From contig JAGXGE010000004.1 of NCBI GenBank assembly GCA_024637015.1, forward strand, positions 1-64,000: a DNA stretch of 64,000 bases. The letters are read 5' to 3'. This stretch comes from Aequorivita sp. GTDB lineage: Bacteria; Bacteroidota; Bacteroidia; Flavobacteriales; Flavobacteriaceae. The position numbers were made by a program, and so were the translations under genes. Under the pieces are notes generated by a model. That model was not told the DNA's origin and searched no databases. It was given only the letters and a program-made list of their open reading frames with translations. How positions within the stretch are numbered: position 1 is the first letter of the stretch; each line of letters opens with the position of its first letter. Below, one piece after another: positions 63,746-64,000 of this stretch.

Positions 63746-64000
63746 TTAAGTGATTTCTTCCTTTTTTGTGGCTTCCAATATTTTGTTCAGCAAATATTCG
63801 CTACCCAAAATTTCCGAACATGTAACCACACCACTTATGGTAACGCCCAGAATGCCGTGCATGTTTAAACTTTGCCCAGTAAAATACAGATTTTTGATTT
63901 TGGTGCGGGGCGAAACAAAAGATTTTAATGGATTGTTGGCGTCTTTCACATATCCATACATGGAACCTTTGTTACAACCAATATAGTCGCGATAAGACAA
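63746..64000 (-). CDS. CrtI/RetSat-like FAD-dependent oxidoreductase, C-terminal part only
   Basis: The last 84 residues of a gene whose 5' part lies beyond the right edge. The visible motif NLYFTGQSLNMHGILGVTIS followed by GVVTCSEILG is the C-terminal FAD-binding signature of phytoene desaturase, carotenoid isomerase and all-trans-retinol 13,14-reductase-like proteins. It probably desaturates, saturates or isomerises a polyene or acyl chain. It is the most upstream visible gene of the four-gene minus-strand cluster. Confidence 0.8.
   Translation of the reverse strand: MSYRDYIGCNKGSMYGYVKDANNPLKSFVSPRTKIKNLYFTGQSLNMHGILGVTISGVVTCSEILGSEYLLNKILEATKKEEIT

Overview
The window is a chromosome segment of a Flavobacteriaceae-type Bacteroidota. 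The evidence is an AT-rich sequence, a SprA type IX secretion (T9SS) translocon gene, a T9SS-type adhesin, the alternative complex III (ACIII) respiratory operon, and promoters of the Bacteroidota kind (TTG, 17-23 bp, TAnnTTTG). The genus cannot be fixed from sequence alone. No CRISPR array, insertion sequence, prophage, tRNA or rRNA gene was seen, and no gene-free stretch exceeds 300 bp.

Layout. 1-1585: 5' part of a large secreted adhesin, running off the left edge. 1662-6682: plus-strand genes for a NifU-type Fe-S protein, dodecin, a YyaL-like thioredoxin lipoprotein, an MscS channel and an unknown exported protein. 14953-6689 (minus): a MacB-type tripartite efflux operon (ATPase, two FtsX-like permeases, DUF1801 protein, two HlyD/MacA adaptors, a TolC) ending in tsaB. 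20482-15094 (minus): cytochrome oxidase assembly and small subunits (CtaB, two subunit III proteins, subunit IV, a cysteine-less Sco-like protein, Sco, DUF420, a small CxxC membrane protein). 20607-21638 (plus): a metallo-beta-lactamase-fold protein. 25460-21645: two TonB proteins and a RemB-like outer-membrane protein. 34149-25527: ruvA-sprA-gcvH-vanZ. 39893-34255: ruvB, cytochrome P450, queG and separately promoted maeB.

51962-40127 (minus): the complete ACIII operon actABCDEF followed by coxB and coxA. With the subunits at 17-19.6 kb this would give a quinol-to-oxygen chain in which ACIII passes electrons to an aa3-type oxidase, as in the Flavobacterium johnsoniae supercomplex. 52185-53690: a SPOR-domain protein and a wrecked DUF5916 gene. 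58330-53800: rimP-nusA-infB with a terminator-like hairpin in its leader. 58485-59888: a tandem universal stress protein and a small lipoprotein. 63999-59891 (minus): a four-gene acyl or aromatic metabolism cluster (CrtI-like oxidoreductase, cupin_8 protein, C45-type Ntn hydrolase lipoprotein, PaaK-like adenylate-forming enzyme) running off the right edge.

The observations most worth a second look are: an asparagine where CoxA should carry one of the three CuB histidines; a helix-hairpin-helix tail on the membrane subunit ActC; TonB C-terminal domains shared by three adjacent genes, one fused to an outer-membrane protein; a Sco-like protein with no cysteine; paired 7-bp and 9-bp tandem repeats in front of sco; the leader hairpin of rimP-nusA-infB; and the right-edge cluster.
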